Shown one piece after another: positions 25,638 through 36,560 of a DNA stretch of 64,000 nt. The stretch is from assembly GCA_026874595.1 (NCBI GenBank), contig CM049313.1:79682659-79746658 (forward strand), written 5' to 3'. Numbering within the stretch: the stretch's first letter is position 1; every line of letters starts with the position of its first letter. The translations under genes were made by a program, and so were the position numbers. This DNA is from Sipunculus nudus (taxonomy: Eukaryota > Annelida > Sipuncula > Golfingiida > Sipunculidae). The notes under the pieces were generated by a model. It was given only the letters and a program-made list of their open reading frames with translations. It was not told the origin of the DNA and ran no database searches.

Positions 25638-26340
25638 TATGTCAGTTATAAATTTATATACTGTGAGCTCACTGTTCTACAAGATAGGACTTAGACATTT
25701 TCCAAGGGAACACAAATGCTGCAGAAACTTCGAAGTCCCAGCTCCATTATGGTTTTAAGAAAATGAATTATAATTGAATAATAAATACTGAAGAAGTATG
25801 TTAAAATGGGTATCAAAATAACCAGCTTCCTCAGAACTTTATGTATATTAGAAAAATAATACTATAAATAATTCTTTTTTCATCTGACTTATTCATTAAG
25901 AAGTGTAAAATATAGTAATCATGCATGCAGTAAAACATCATTTACACAAAACACAATACAAAAAAATAATTGGACTATATTTCACATTGGTTATAATTTG
26001 TGCCCTTGATAATTATAAGAAAAAATAATTCTTTTGGAATGTAGTGTATATACAAGTACTTCAGCATCTAATTGCAATTGATAACTACTTCATAAATACA
26101 GAACAAAGGGTACTGATGTAGTGTGCCACTGACCAATTATGGGAATACATAGGCATTAACCTAATATCATATTGGTTTTAGAAACAGCTCAGCACCAACA
26201 CATTTTAGCAGTAAAATATTGCCACTGAAAATCAACAGCATTGATAAAAGCAGAGGTACATAAAAAGAATAATTATCTGCATTCTTATTGTGACAATAAC
26301 CAGCATTCTAATCAGTAAATTTCACAAGTATATGTAACTA
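25638..26340. other. AT-rich interior of M1, no gene seen
   Basis: Starts with the continuation of M1's subterminal repeat interrupted by M2; the rest is AT-rich without ORFs or recognisable motifs. Confidence 0.5.
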
Positions 26341-26602
26341 CCCCCCCCCCCCCCCCAGCAGACAAGCTTGCTGTACAAGCACTCTCTGCAATGGGCCATT
26401 GACCTTACTGTACCCTGCCCTGGAATAGTGGTGACGTCACATGAATACTGTACAGGCTGTGCACAACTAAGGCATGCAGAGTTGGTTTACATCTGAATGA
26501 TAACATCCGGTAACCGTTAAGGGAGTACACACTTTGAAGAGAAGTTCTTTGTCAAGCTGCTCAAGCAGAAGGGGAATGTATAGCTGAAAAAATGTCTCAT
26601 TG
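26341..26602 (+). promoter_or_regulatory. Possible promoter and first exon of a small spliced gene inside transposon M1
   Basis: After a run of 16 C bases (26341-26356) the sequence becomes less AT-rich than its flanks. It contains a perfect cAMP-response palindrome TGACGTCA (26432-26439). It then runs about 160 bp without obvious repeats to a strong donor, TTG followed by GTAAGT (exon end 26602). An ATG at 26592 would give only MSHW/stop when joined to the next exon, so this part would be untranslated or carry a tiny upstream ORF. The transcription start is not defined. The region could equally be a chance arrangement. Confidence 0.3.
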
Positions 26603-27885
26603 GTAAGTAATCTTGCATTATTTAAGTTATTTTGCATAGTAAACCAGTGATAGCATAAAGATGACTTCACCTATCTTGGTTTGCCCTGCAAAAACAGAAT
26701 TTGTGTGTTTCAAGATAACATTTCCTATTTGGTGGCCCATTTTTACAATGCTGATGCTGTTGCCCCTATATAGTGACAATGTGCATGTTCTATGCACCAA
26801 CAGGAAGCTAAGAACATATTCTTTTCAGTGGTGCTATTTGCAATAGGGTGTGGAAAAATCAAGAGTCAGCAGCAGGCCCTAAAGTTACATATTGATGTAA
26901 TTTCTGAATGTCCCCTACCTGTGAAGGGTTGATCAGTTAACCTACATAAAGCTTAATCGGCACACAAATGCCTTGCCTGTCTTGCTAGAGTGCCCAAAAG
27001 TTATAATATGATTAAAAATGTTTAATCATACAATATTTATAAGTTTTTCTTTCAGGCAAAGTCAGCATTAACACTGTTGATCATTGCTGAATTTACAGCC
27101 ACTGTCTCAATTTTGATGAATGCTTTTTTTATAAAATTGAAGAGAGGTTTGCTGTACTCAACCAAAACATTTCAACTAATCAAATATTTTTTTACTATTG
27201 GAGTCTATCACACAAAAGCTCCTAAATTAAGCTTTAATTTGGTAATATGCCTTTCTACATTTCATTTACATATACTGTAAACACCAATTAATTAACAATT
27301 TGATACATAACACACTATGTTTCATAACAACCCATAAACCATTCATAACCATATGTATGAATTTAATCTGAATTTGACATCAGAAGATCAAGAACACTCT
27401 TTATAAAGGTCATGAGCACTTTAACTTTAAAGGGCTTGGTCCTCTGACTTTTTTTTTTCCTTTGAGGTTTTTCTGAAATATTCACTTTCATCACAAAAGA
27501 AAAAGCATAATAATTTGGGAATTTGTTTCACTAAGGATCAGATGATTTCATTAGGTACTGTTTTGATTCACAAAGAGAAATCAAATCTGGTTCAATTTAC
27601 AGGTTAATCAAGAGTGGGTTTTTAGTCCACCTTGAATGATTTCTTTTTACATGTACATGTATTAGTGCCATTTCACCATAAAAGATCAAGACGTCATTTT
27701 GAACATTACTGACCACCAATATATCATTGATGTACTGTTTTAGTAATATTATTGATGTGAGGCCTTTTTTAGTTAAATAATTTGTCTACTTAAATGTCAA
27801 AATATGCAAGACTCCATGTTCTTAATTATTTATTTCCAACAACCTTTGTTTCTATGATTTGTAATGATTTCTTTACTTTTCTTAG

Positions 27886-27958
27886 AACCAGTATGAAGAA
27901 ATGGTGCAGAAAGTATAAGGAGAGCCCAGATATCTCCAGCCCTTGCAAGAACTGTCTG
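27886..27958 (+). CDS. Possible second exon of a small unknown gene
   Basis: A short segment of raised GC content between AT-rich flanks, bounded by acceptor TTTTCTTAG and donor GTAAGC. With an ATG at 27893 it encodes MKKWCRKYKESPDISS followed by PCKNCL and ends in phase 0. Joined to the exon at 28567 it would make a 46-residue basic protein with the spacing C-x12-C-x2-C and a further cysteine. I do not recognise the family. The gene would be on the strand opposite to creatine kinase and inside DNA transposon M1, so it could be a fragment of the element's own gene, a captured host exon or a non-coding transcript. Confidence 0.33.
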
Positions 27959-28566
27959 GTAAGCATATTCAGTTTATCATATGAAGGAACATTTAAATCT
28001 TTTAGCAAATGGGAAATGTTATGAATTGTAAGGTTTTTTTTTATCAAATAGCTGGAACTTACCATATTTGAAGTGCAAATTTGGTGGTTAACATTTATTG
28101 TGCATATGGGATATTAATATAACTGCTTACATGTTAAAATTGTTTCAACTGAGTAACCTACTTTCTGAACCTATGAGCATCTTTAGGCCACAGTGTCTGT
28201 CCCGTGACCAGTATATTTAATAATCTGTAATGTTTGTATATACTCTGTATAACTGGAAAACTCTTCCTCTGTTAGTAATTGAGAAGTCCAACTGTATTTA
28301 CTTATAATCCTAAATGTTAAACAGACATATTTTCAGAACATTTAAACCCCTATATAGAGAGCAGATGTACTTTCAGTGAAATAAATTCTTTTCCTTTTTT
28401 GACTTTTCTGTTGCCTCCAGATAAGGTAAACTAATATTAATGTTAAGAAAAGCAATACTAAGCATCAATGTCAAAAGATTATCTTTAAACTTATTTAATA
28501 AAATAATTAATTTGAGCAATAATGACTATATAGGTATACTTAGACTGGTAACATTTGTTTTTGCAG

Positions 28567-28641
28567 GTCAAACAAGAGGGGACAGAAAAGGATTTAGAGT
28601 GTGGCAAGGGTGTATATTTCCTTCCAGCCTTCATTCCCTAA
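28567..28641 (+). CDS. Possible terminal coding exon of the small unknown gene
   Basis: After the acceptor TTTTTGCAG the phase-0 frame reads VKQEGTEKDLECGKGVYF, continues LPAFIP and stops at TAA (28639-28641). The GC content is higher than in the flanks. An AATAAA polyadenylation hexamer follows 83 bp later. The support is internal consistency only (splice signals, compatible phase, composition, stop, poly-A signal); the peptide has no homology I can name. Confidence 0.33.
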   Translation, partial: VKQEGTEKDLECGKGVYFLPAFIP

Positions 28642-28723
28642 AATGACAACACTCTCAAATCTGACTGAACCAGGGAGTTTTAAAAATCTTATGAAAATAT
28701 TATTTTCAGTTTACAAATGTGTA

Positions 28724-28729
28724 AATAAA
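28724..28729 (+). terminator. Candidate polyadenylation signal
   Basis: AATAAA, 83 bp after the stop of the possible small gene. The hexamer is common by chance in DNA this AT-rich, so it adds only weak support. Confidence 0.25.
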
Positions 28730-29156
28730 CATTAATTTTGGCTATTATATTTTCTTACTTTTATGTTTCATGTGTTCGCATCCATATGACTGTATGAAGT
28801 TGATGACCCCCAGTGTGACTGCAGGCCAGCATTGATTTCAAGGAATTGCACAGTGCAGGAAGCTCACCACACACACACACAAACCTTAATTTCTATCATC
28901 TAACGTAATTGCTTGTGGAATAAAGAAAAGAGTAAACACCTTTCAAAACAGAACATACAACAGATAGTAACTGAGCTATTGACAAACAGCACAGACGGTG
29001 CATACACTGGACTTGTATGTGAGTTATATGTCATTTATAAGGAACATATATGGCTCGAAAGGACATCGATGTTATAGCCCGCATAATGTCACATCCCAGT
29101 TTTTATCGTAATCAATGGATGCACCACCAACATGACAATAAGGGGGCTTGACTGTA

Positions 29157-29975
29157 ATTCCATAAGGACACTGTATATTGCAGAGATGAGATGAAGTATA
29201 GAAGAGACCTCTGGTGGAGAGTCATACCATAAACATGCTGAATATGGCAGAGATGAGCTAAGTATAGTAGAGACCTCTGGTGGAGAGTCATACCATAAAC
29301 ATGCTGTATATGGCAGAGAGGAGATGAGTATAGTAGAGACCTCTGGTGGAGAGTCATACCATAAACATGCTGAATATGGCAGAGATGAGCTGAGTATAGT
29401 AGAGACCTGTGGTGGAGAGTCATACCATAAACATGCTGTATATGGCAGAGAGGAGATGAGTATAGTAGAGACCTCTGGTGGAGAGTCATACCATAAACAT
29501 GCTGAATATGGCAGAGATGAGCTAAGTATAGTAGAGACCTCTGGTGGAGAGTCATACCATAAACATGCTGTATATGGCAGAGAGGAGATGAGTATAGTAG
29601 AGACCTCTGGTGGAGAGTCATACCATAAACATGCTGTATATGGCAGAGATGAGCTGAGTATGGTAGAGACCTCTGGTGGAGAGTCATACCATAAACATGC
29701 TGTATATGGCAGAGAGGAGATGAGTATAGTAGAGACCTCTGGTGGAGAGTCATACCATAAACATGCTGTATATGGCGGAGATGATCTGAGTATAGTAGAG
29801 ACCTCTGGTGGAGAGTCATACCATAAACATGCTGTATATGGCAGAGAGGAGATGAGTATAGTAGAGACCTCTGGTGGAGAGTCATACCATAAACATGCTG
29901 TATATGGCAGAGATGAGCTGAGTGTAGTAGAGACCTCTGGTGGAGAGTCATACCATAAACATGCTGTATACTCAT
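29157..29975. repeat. Array E: 66-bp minisatellite in dimers, abutting exon c
   Basis: Same 66-bp family as array D. Two alternating variants (AGAGATGAGCTGAGTATAGT and AGAGAGGAGATGAGTATAGT) give a 132-bp dimer. About 12 units. The unit is a multiple of three and lacks stops in one frame on each strand, giving a 370-codon frame on minus (continuous with CK exon c) and a 226-codon frame on plus. The array ends only about 20 bp from the donor of exon c. Confidence 0.93.
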
Positions 29976-29996
29976 TCTGTATGGATGAATACTTAC

Positions 29997-30218
29997 ATCA
30001 ATGAGCTGCTGCTGTTCCTTGTCTGACATGTTGCTCAGAGCAAAGTATTTACCAGCCAGGTCACCCTTCAGACCATTCAGAGCCTCAACGACAACACGCT
30101 CTACCTCTCTACGCTCAGCTCTGGAGCAAGCTGGGGGCAGACTGAGACCACGGATGGAACGACCAGTCCTAACACGGCTGGACAGCACATACTTGGGATC
30201 AAAGTTACCACCACGGAT
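29997..30218 (-). CDS. CK: Creatine kinase, internal exon c (start of catalytic domain)
   Basis: A 222-bp exon of 74 codons, phase 0 at both ends, that opens the catalytic domain. Visible are [15 protein letters not shown], whose arginines belong to the nucleotide-phosphate binding set in phosphagen kinases, then [29 protein letters not shown] and EQQQLID. The last three residues continue to DHFLFDK in exon d, as in all family members. The acceptor is TGTGCAG and the donor is [26 protein letters not shown] is typical of mitochondrial and flagellar-type creatine kinases. Immediately after the donor the intron is a 66-bp tandem array, and the exon's reading frame stays open through that array to about 29112. 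Base composition is clearly richer in G and C than the surroundings, as expected for a constrained exon. Confidence 0.96.
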
Positions 30219-30675
30219 CTGCACAGGAAATTAAAAGCAACATTAACCAATAATATTAGGGTGCATGAAAATGAAATATTGCTTTCACACTGCATAGTAC
30301 AGTTAAATGATGACAAATGTGGCATGTAAATTTTTTATTTATTTTTACAATGTAAAATCATGAAACATACATACATGATGCATATTCCATAATATTTTAT
30401 ATATTTAAGATAACCTGTTTTGAATTTTTGTAGATACAAGTAGAAGGTGCTTGATTGGCTGTATACCTCATTCAAGCAAATGTAAAATAACTGAAACAAG
30501 GATATATGGAAGAATGGTAGAGGTTCATTTGAGGTATACTTGGAGCATTCAATAAAATTATTCAATAAAATAAAAATTTGCTGAAAACCATAAAATAAGC
30601 ATAAATGAAGCATGCTTTAAGTATCTAAATTTCCTAATATTTTTTAGGAAAATTTAAATTTTAAAAGAGGCTGAC
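30219..30675 (-). other. Creatine kinase intron, 457 bp
   Basis: The only short intron visible in the gene. It is AT-rich and repeat-free as far as I can see. Its minus-strand donor is GTCAGC and its acceptor TGTGCAG. Confidence 0.85.
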
Positions 30676-30768
30676 CTTTGAGGAGTCAAGATCAGTGGGG
30701 TGTTTATCATTTGGACCATATCCTCCCATGCGCTCATCAATCACTTTGTCAAACAGCTCAGAAAACAC
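30676..30768 (-). CDS. CK: Creatine kinase, internal exon b
   Basis: A 93-bp exon encoding 31 residues, beginning VFSELFDKVIDERMGGYG and ending HPTDLDSSK. This matches the family's linker between the N-terminal helical domain and the catalytic domain (compare the usual VFADLFDPVI...HTTDLDASK). It has phase 0 at both ends. The acceptor is TTTTCAG, followed by GTG; the donor is GTCAGC, which is weaker than average. A repeat element (family W) begins only 12 bases upstream of the acceptor, so the branch point and part of the pyrimidine tract must lie in repeat sequence. The next exon is 457 bp downstream. There are no stops or frameshifts, so the exon looks functional. Confidence 0.93.
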
Positions 30769-30780
30769 CTGAAAAGATAA

Positions 30781-31540
30781 ACAAGGCATAGAGGCCTTAT
30801 GCAAACCTGTGCAATGGGATATACACCAGGTATAATGCTTCCATGCTGGACCGTTCCTTTTTACATACATGTGACAGGTAAATGTACAATGCAAACACTG
30901 AATTTTTTTAACCCGAGTACATGCAACAATTACACTAACGTTACAGCTGAAATACTGGAATGGGTGCACACAACACAAAAATGATTGTAGGTGGCACCAC
31001 CAATCTTGTGTATGAGAAAGCCATCAAAGATGTATAGACATGCATAATTTCAGGCTGATATGTCAAATAACTCCTGAGAAATAAGCAGTTTAATAAAAAT
31101 TATTGTAGGGGGCCCCACCAGTCTTGTGTATGAGAAAGCCATTAAAGATGAATAAACAAGTCAAAATGTCAGGCAAATACATCAAACTTTTCTTGAATCA
31201 GGTGCACTGGGCTGACAAAGCTCAGCTGAGGAAGGCAGTTGCCCTAAGTGAACTGGAACGAAAATTGCCAGCTGCAGCTAAGGCACTGAGTGAACCCATG
31301 ATCTGTACCTAGCTGCACTGAGAGACCTGTTGCCTGATCTGATATAGTTGGCAGTCTGCCAAAGCTTAAAATAGATCCAGAATGACCTTTTGCGTCTTGC
31401 CAAATCTGAAATAGTTGGCAGTCTGCCAAGCTATTTATAGATATAGACACAATATTGGCCTGTTAGTTAATTTGTTTACACAAACTGAAATACCTTGGCT
31501 ACAATGCTTTTTTTCAAGCTGACATATTAATAAAGTTTTG
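30781..31540 (+). mobile_element. HINE-like family W, copy 2 (internally deleted)
   Basis: It begins ACAAGGCATAGAGGCCTTATGC, matching the start of copy 3 (ACAAGGCCTACAGGCCTAATGC) at 61614. Collinear pieces follow ('gtataatgcttc', 'gattgtaggtggcaccacc', 'gcagtctgccaa'). It stops near 31540, well short of the 2.2-kb length. Its start is 12 bases from the creatine kinase exon b acceptor. Confidence 0.7.
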
Positions 31541-31976
31541 TTATCAAAAAGATGCAGTCCTTTCATTGTATAAGGTCCAATATTTTTTTATTTAAAACAA
31601 TAAAAAAATACAAGATATAACATATAGATGACAGTAGTTATTACAGAGTCCATGGCTAATTAATTATTATTAGTATGTGTTAATTAAGATTTGCAATTGC
31701 TCTTAACGGATGGATTTTACATTTGCTAGTGTACATAAACATACATAAAAACATACATAATAACATATGTAATAACAATCATCTGTACATATATATATAT
31801 TCCTATTTCTATATGCAAGTAATATTGTATGGGTATAAACTTATGCCATAATTATCTATGTTGTTCTGATATTGGTGTAAACTCAATATTCTCTCTTATT
31901 CTCTCTGGGGTGGGAAGGATGATTTTATATATTTTATACAACTGGTAAAAGTTGGGATTTTTTCCAATCATTTACT

Positions 31977-32023
<47 letters not shown>

Positions 32024-32167
32024 TTTTGTCAATAATTGTATATACAATAACCTTGAAGGTTAAAATCTAAAATAATATCAAATGGAGATAAAGTATGAGA
32101 GGAAGAATTAATATAGGCCATGGTAGTTTATATGATTGGTTTTTATAGATGAGCAAGAAATTGTTGC
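31541..32167. other. AT-rich intron sequence with CA/TA microsatellite
   Basis: Contains a compound (CA)n(TA)n tract at about 31978-32020. No coding signal. Confidence 0.6.
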
Positions 32168-32930
32168 AAGTAATATTTTGTGACCTGACCATGTGTTTCC
32201 TAATGTTCAAACTGAAGCATGTGAGCAGTTTGTGAACAAATGATCTGTACAATTACCATGATCATTAGTTGGCTTTTTATTAACTGTTGACTATTTAGTA
32301 GTTAACACATTTGTTCAATTGAATATATTTTTAAAATATATATTATCATTAAATATATTTTTTATTTTTATGAAAAGTATACAGTTGAAATATAACTATT
32401 GTCCCAGTCCACAGATGAAAGTACTTGGTGGTTGTCGTGGTGGGGGGTGGTATGATGGGAATAACAACATTTCTGTATTATTATAGTGTATATACATAGG
32501 ACTTTCACTTAATTCAACAATGCTTACAGGATAAATAAGTTCATTCACAATTACTTAATTTTTAAACAAATAATATTTTGTGACCTGACCATGTGTTTCC
32601 TAATGCTGAAACTGAAGCATGTGAGCAGTTTGTGAACAAATGATCTGTACTTCTACCATGATCATTATTTGCTTTTTGATTAACTTTTGAGATTTCAGTA
32701 GTTTACTTATGTCCCAGTCCACAGATGAAAGGACTTGGTGGTGGTGGGGGGGGGGTGGATTGTATGATGGGAATTACAACATATCTGTATCATTATAGTG
32801 TATATACATTGGATTTTCACTTAATCAAACAATGCTTACAGGATAAACTAGAATATCAGCAGAAGCTGACAAAGCCCTCAGTCAAAAGAACAGTGTTTAG
32901 AGGTGGTAACAGTAACAAGTACTAAATATC
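32168..32930. repeat. Imperfect tandem duplication of about 400 bp
   Basis: 'ttgtgacctgaccatgtgtt' and 'gaacaaatgatctgtac' occur near 32178 and again near 32579. 'gtcccagtccacagatgaaa' occurs near 32401 and 32710, each time followed by a G-rich stretch. A weaker third echo is near 34150-34210. No gene seen. Confidence 0.7.
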
Positions 32931-32969
32931 TGTTCTCACATGGATGTATATCCGTACATGTCTCAGTTA

Positions 32970-33766
32970 TAAATTTAAAATGGAGAGGTATGTACCATGA
33001 TTCATAACAATCCACCAAATGCTTCCTGACAAATAAGCTTCTAAGTTTTATTCTATTACAAGCTCTGTGACCTTCAAAAGTAGGTCAAGGTCACCCATCT
33101 TCGAACTTGACCGAGATTTTGTAGATATACATCTTCACCAAAGAAATAAAATTCCTATAGTGAATCCTTTTAGAGATATCCTGCTCACAAGGTCAAAGTT
33201 GAAAAATTTAAGAAAAATTCATTTAAAATCAGAAATTGTAGGTGGCGCCCCCACACTTGTGCAGCAGTTACAGACCATTAGTCCCTATGATCATAGTAAG
33301 TATTGTGAAAATCTACCCAATGGTTCCTGAGAAATAAGCTTCTAAATGTTTTTTCTATAATCAGCTCTCAAACGTAGAAAAATAGGTCAAGGTCACCCAT
33401 CTTCGAACTTGACCGAGATTTTGTCAATATACATCTTCACCAAAAAAATAAAATTCCTACATTGAATCCTTTTAGAGTTATCCCGGTCACAAGCCCAAAG
33501 TTGAAAAATCCAATAAAAATCAGAAATTGTAGGTGGCGCCACCTAATTTGTGTAGCAGGTACAGACTATCAGTCCCGATAATCATAGTAAGTTTTGTGAA
33601 AATCCACCAAATGGTTCCTGAGTAATAAGCATATCCTTTTCAAGATATCCCGCTCACAAGGTAAAAGTTAACGGACGCCGGCCGGCAGGACGGATGGACG
33701 GCAAGACGGACGGACGGACAGCTTAGGTGACGACAATAGCCCATCAGCCTAAGGGCTGAGGGCTAA
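32970..33766 (+). mobile_element. HINE-like element, family U
   Basis: Two units of about 300 bp, each with AGGTCAAGGTCACCC (near 33083 and 33385), a GGTGGCGCCACC or near copy (33241 and 33532) and 'atggttcctgag'. A GGAC/AGAC-rich microsatellite follows, then the hairpin AGCCC-x3-AGCC...GGGCT-x2-GGGCT and GCTAA (33762-33766). The same 3' plan occurs in family X with different sequence. Confidence 0.6.
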
Positions 33767-34800
33767 AAAGTTCATTCATAATTACTTAATACTTAAAAAA
33801 GAACAGTCAGACTGGTAGACAAACAAAGCTGATAATATATGAAGTTTCAATGATTTCATAATTTATTTATTATATCAATTTTTTTTAAATTTAACATCTG
33901 CAATTATACACAACTGAGTATATAATTTGTTTCAAATTTCAGACTTAAATAGTTTAATTCCAAACACAGAGAGCATATGAAAGTTATTTCAACAGTGCCT
34001 TATTTAATGATAAGGGAGAGATGATGGACAGAGCTGATCACTTTATGTACCATTCTCATTAGGCAAGAATATGTTTCAAATAGATCTTAATTTTTTTTCT
34101 AATCCTATTATTTTTTAATTAATCAATTTTAAACATTTGCAATAAAAACTAATGTCCTAGTGCACAGGAATCAAGGCCAGCAAAGTGTGTGTGTGTGTGT
34201 GGGGGGGGGAGATGGTGGGATTAACAACACTGTTGAATATATATACAGGGCAAACAAAGCCTGATCTCAAATTCTGCTGAGGCAGGAAAATAAATGAACA
34301 AATGTTTGTAATAGATCATCATTTTTTTATCACATCAATGTTTTTTATCATAAGTTTAAATTTCTATACATTTCAAAATATAACATATATATCTGAATAT
34401 AAAAGTTGATTCATAATCCTAAATTGCATCATCATAAATCTCAAACTTGTCAGACAACACCAAATCATGCATACAAATGTTTGTTTATTTTTTACCATAA
34501 AAATAAATTTGCAAAACAGTAAATATATAAAAATAATACTTGATTCAGATTTCACAATTTTAAATTGTGCCTTTATTTATCCATAACTGGCTTCGTATTT
34601 TATAAATTTAAGCATACTGCTGGGTTTTATTATATTTGTTAAGATCATTTAAAAGAAAATTGATTTATTTAAAAATGCAACATTAACACAACATGGCATC
34701 TTCTGGATTACACCTTGAATTACTTTTTCAAGGAAAGATTTTCTATATTGGATTGGAAACAGCATTACAATTAAGGAGATACAGTGAAAACAATAACAAC
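33767..34800. other. AT-rich intron sequence, no gene seen
   Basis: Very AT-rich with a (GT)n G-run tract at about 34185-34209. Small ORFs here look random. Confidence 0.55.
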
Positions 34801-36560
34801 TAGATATTTCTTGGCACACAGTATCCCCGACAATTAATCCCCCCTTCCCCTTTAAGAATAGGCCCCCCATCTTCAGCAGCATATACTGACACTTAGCAAG
34901 CAACTATGGTTTCTTCCATCTATCAACTTGAGAAAAACATTTTGCACTAAAAATGGGGGCCAATATGTTGAACCTCTCTTGAGAAAAGAGCATTAACTTA
35001 TTTTACAGAAACAGGAAGGTAGGTGGCGCCACCTGTCTGGTTTTTCAAGAAGATTTTCTAAGATGGATAGACATGCCAAAAGTTAAGACCAATACCTTGA
35101 ACCACTCCAGAGATATGGGCAATATTCACCAAAAGCACATGTACAGATGGACACCACGGCAAAACAATACAGATGGCGCCCCAGTTTTGAGTACAAGAAG
35201 GAGGAGTCTATGATCTATGGATATGCACAATTTCAGGCCAATTAATAGTGCAAATCACTCCTCAGAAAAGAGCATTAATTTATTTTTCGGAAACATGAAG
35301 GTAGGTTGCGCCACCTATCTGGTTTACGAGAAAACTTTCCAAGATGGATGGACATGCAAAATTTCAGACCAATACCTTGAACCAATCCAGAGATATGAGC
35401 AATTTTCACCCAAAGCACACATACAGATTGACACCACGCTAAAACGATTGCTGATGGCGCCACCAGTCTTGAGTACAAAATTTAGTAGTCCAAGATCTAT
35501 GGATATGGACATTTTCAGGCCAATCAGGCAAATCACTCCTCAGAAGAGGGTATTAAATTATTCTTCAAAAACAGGAAGGTAGGTGGCACCACCTGTATGG
35601 TTTATGAGAAAATGAATTTTTTGGACAGATGGATCCTGTGACCTTGACCTTTGACCTTGTGACCTAAAAATGGATAAGCATCTTCCCCTATAGGCAGGTG
35701 AACTATATGTTCAAGATAAAAGGTCTGAAATGAAAGTTTGGCTGAAAATGTATCCACAATCTTTTCAAAGATATTTGTCCTGTGACCCTGACCTTTGACC
35801 TCATGACCTCAAAATCAATAGAGGTCTTGCTTTATTGATGGGCCATATATACATTAAGTTTGAAATCCATATATCAATCCAAGCTGGAATTATCATCCCT
35901 GAACCTCATTTTTGGACAGATGGCACCCAAGACCTTCACCTTTGACCTTGTGCCCTCAAAATGGAAAGAGTTCTTCCTCTATTGGCTGGTGAACTATATG
36001 TGCAAGATAAAAGGTCTGAGATGAAAAGTTTGGCTGAAAATGCATCAACAATCTTTTTAAAGATGTGTCCTGTGACCTTAACTTTTGACCTCGTGACCCA
36101 AAAATTAATTGGGATCTTGCTTTTTTAATGGGCCATATATAAGTCAAGTTTGAAATCCATACATCAAAAAAAGCTAGAATTATCATCAAGAAACTAACTT
36201 TTCGACAGATAACTCCTATGGCTTTGACCTTTGACCTTTTGACCCTAAACTTGATATGGATCATCCACTATTGGCAAGTGAGCTATATGTTCAAAAAGGA
36301 AGACCTGGGATGAAAAGTTTGGCTTAAATGCTTCCACAATATCTTTAAAGATGTGAGTCCAGTGACCTTGACCTTTGACCTCATGACCCTAGAACCTATA
36401 AGGTTCTTACCTTAGTGATGTGCCATACATAAGTCACGTCTGAAATCCATATGGCTATCAACACTGGAAATATCCTAAGAGGTGTGTGAATTTCACCAAA
36501 TATGAAAATATTAAAGGTCAAGGCCACTCTTATGGTAAAGGTCATGACCCCAAATTAAAC
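34801..36560. mobile_element. Repeat family Y copy 1
   Basis: It begins TAGATATTTCTTGGCAC followed by AGTATCCCC, an end repeated at 36561. Bases 34980-35600 hold units of about 250 bp with GGTGGCGCCACC or variants. Bases 35630-36540 hold units of about 290 bp, each with TGACCTTTGACCT-type sequences and 'atgaaaagtttggct'. Related copies are at 42110-43515 and 49211-51113. Confidence 0.6.

Larger units (their letters stand above)
21120..29154. mobile_element. DNA transposon M1 (about 8.0 kb including nested M2), TA target duplication
   Basis: The left end CAGTCGAGCCCACTTTGTGT and the right end (read inwards on the minus strand) CAGTCAAGCCCCCTTATTGT are terminal inverted repeats of about 22 bp with a few mismatches. 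TA flanks both sides (21118-21119 and 29155-29156). Removing the element joins array D to array E in register, so the ends are well supported. Subterminal motifs such as ATATGTCCCTTATAAGGG occur near both ends. CAGT-starting ends with TA duplications are typical of Tc1/mariner-pogo elements. No transposase was recognised, so it is probably non-autonomous. Without M2 it would be about 4.0 kb. Confidence 0.75.

Noticed and set aside
29324-30004. 226-residue plus-strand ORF with 22-residue repeats
   Set aside because: It lies in array E antisense to CK, begins and ends with the array, and has no promoter or splice evidence. Kept only as part of the open-frame finding.
29997-30768. Arginine kinase as the identity of the phosphagen kinase
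   Set aside because: [18 protein letters not shown] and MARDWPDARG are creatine kinase forms; arginine kinases differ at all three.
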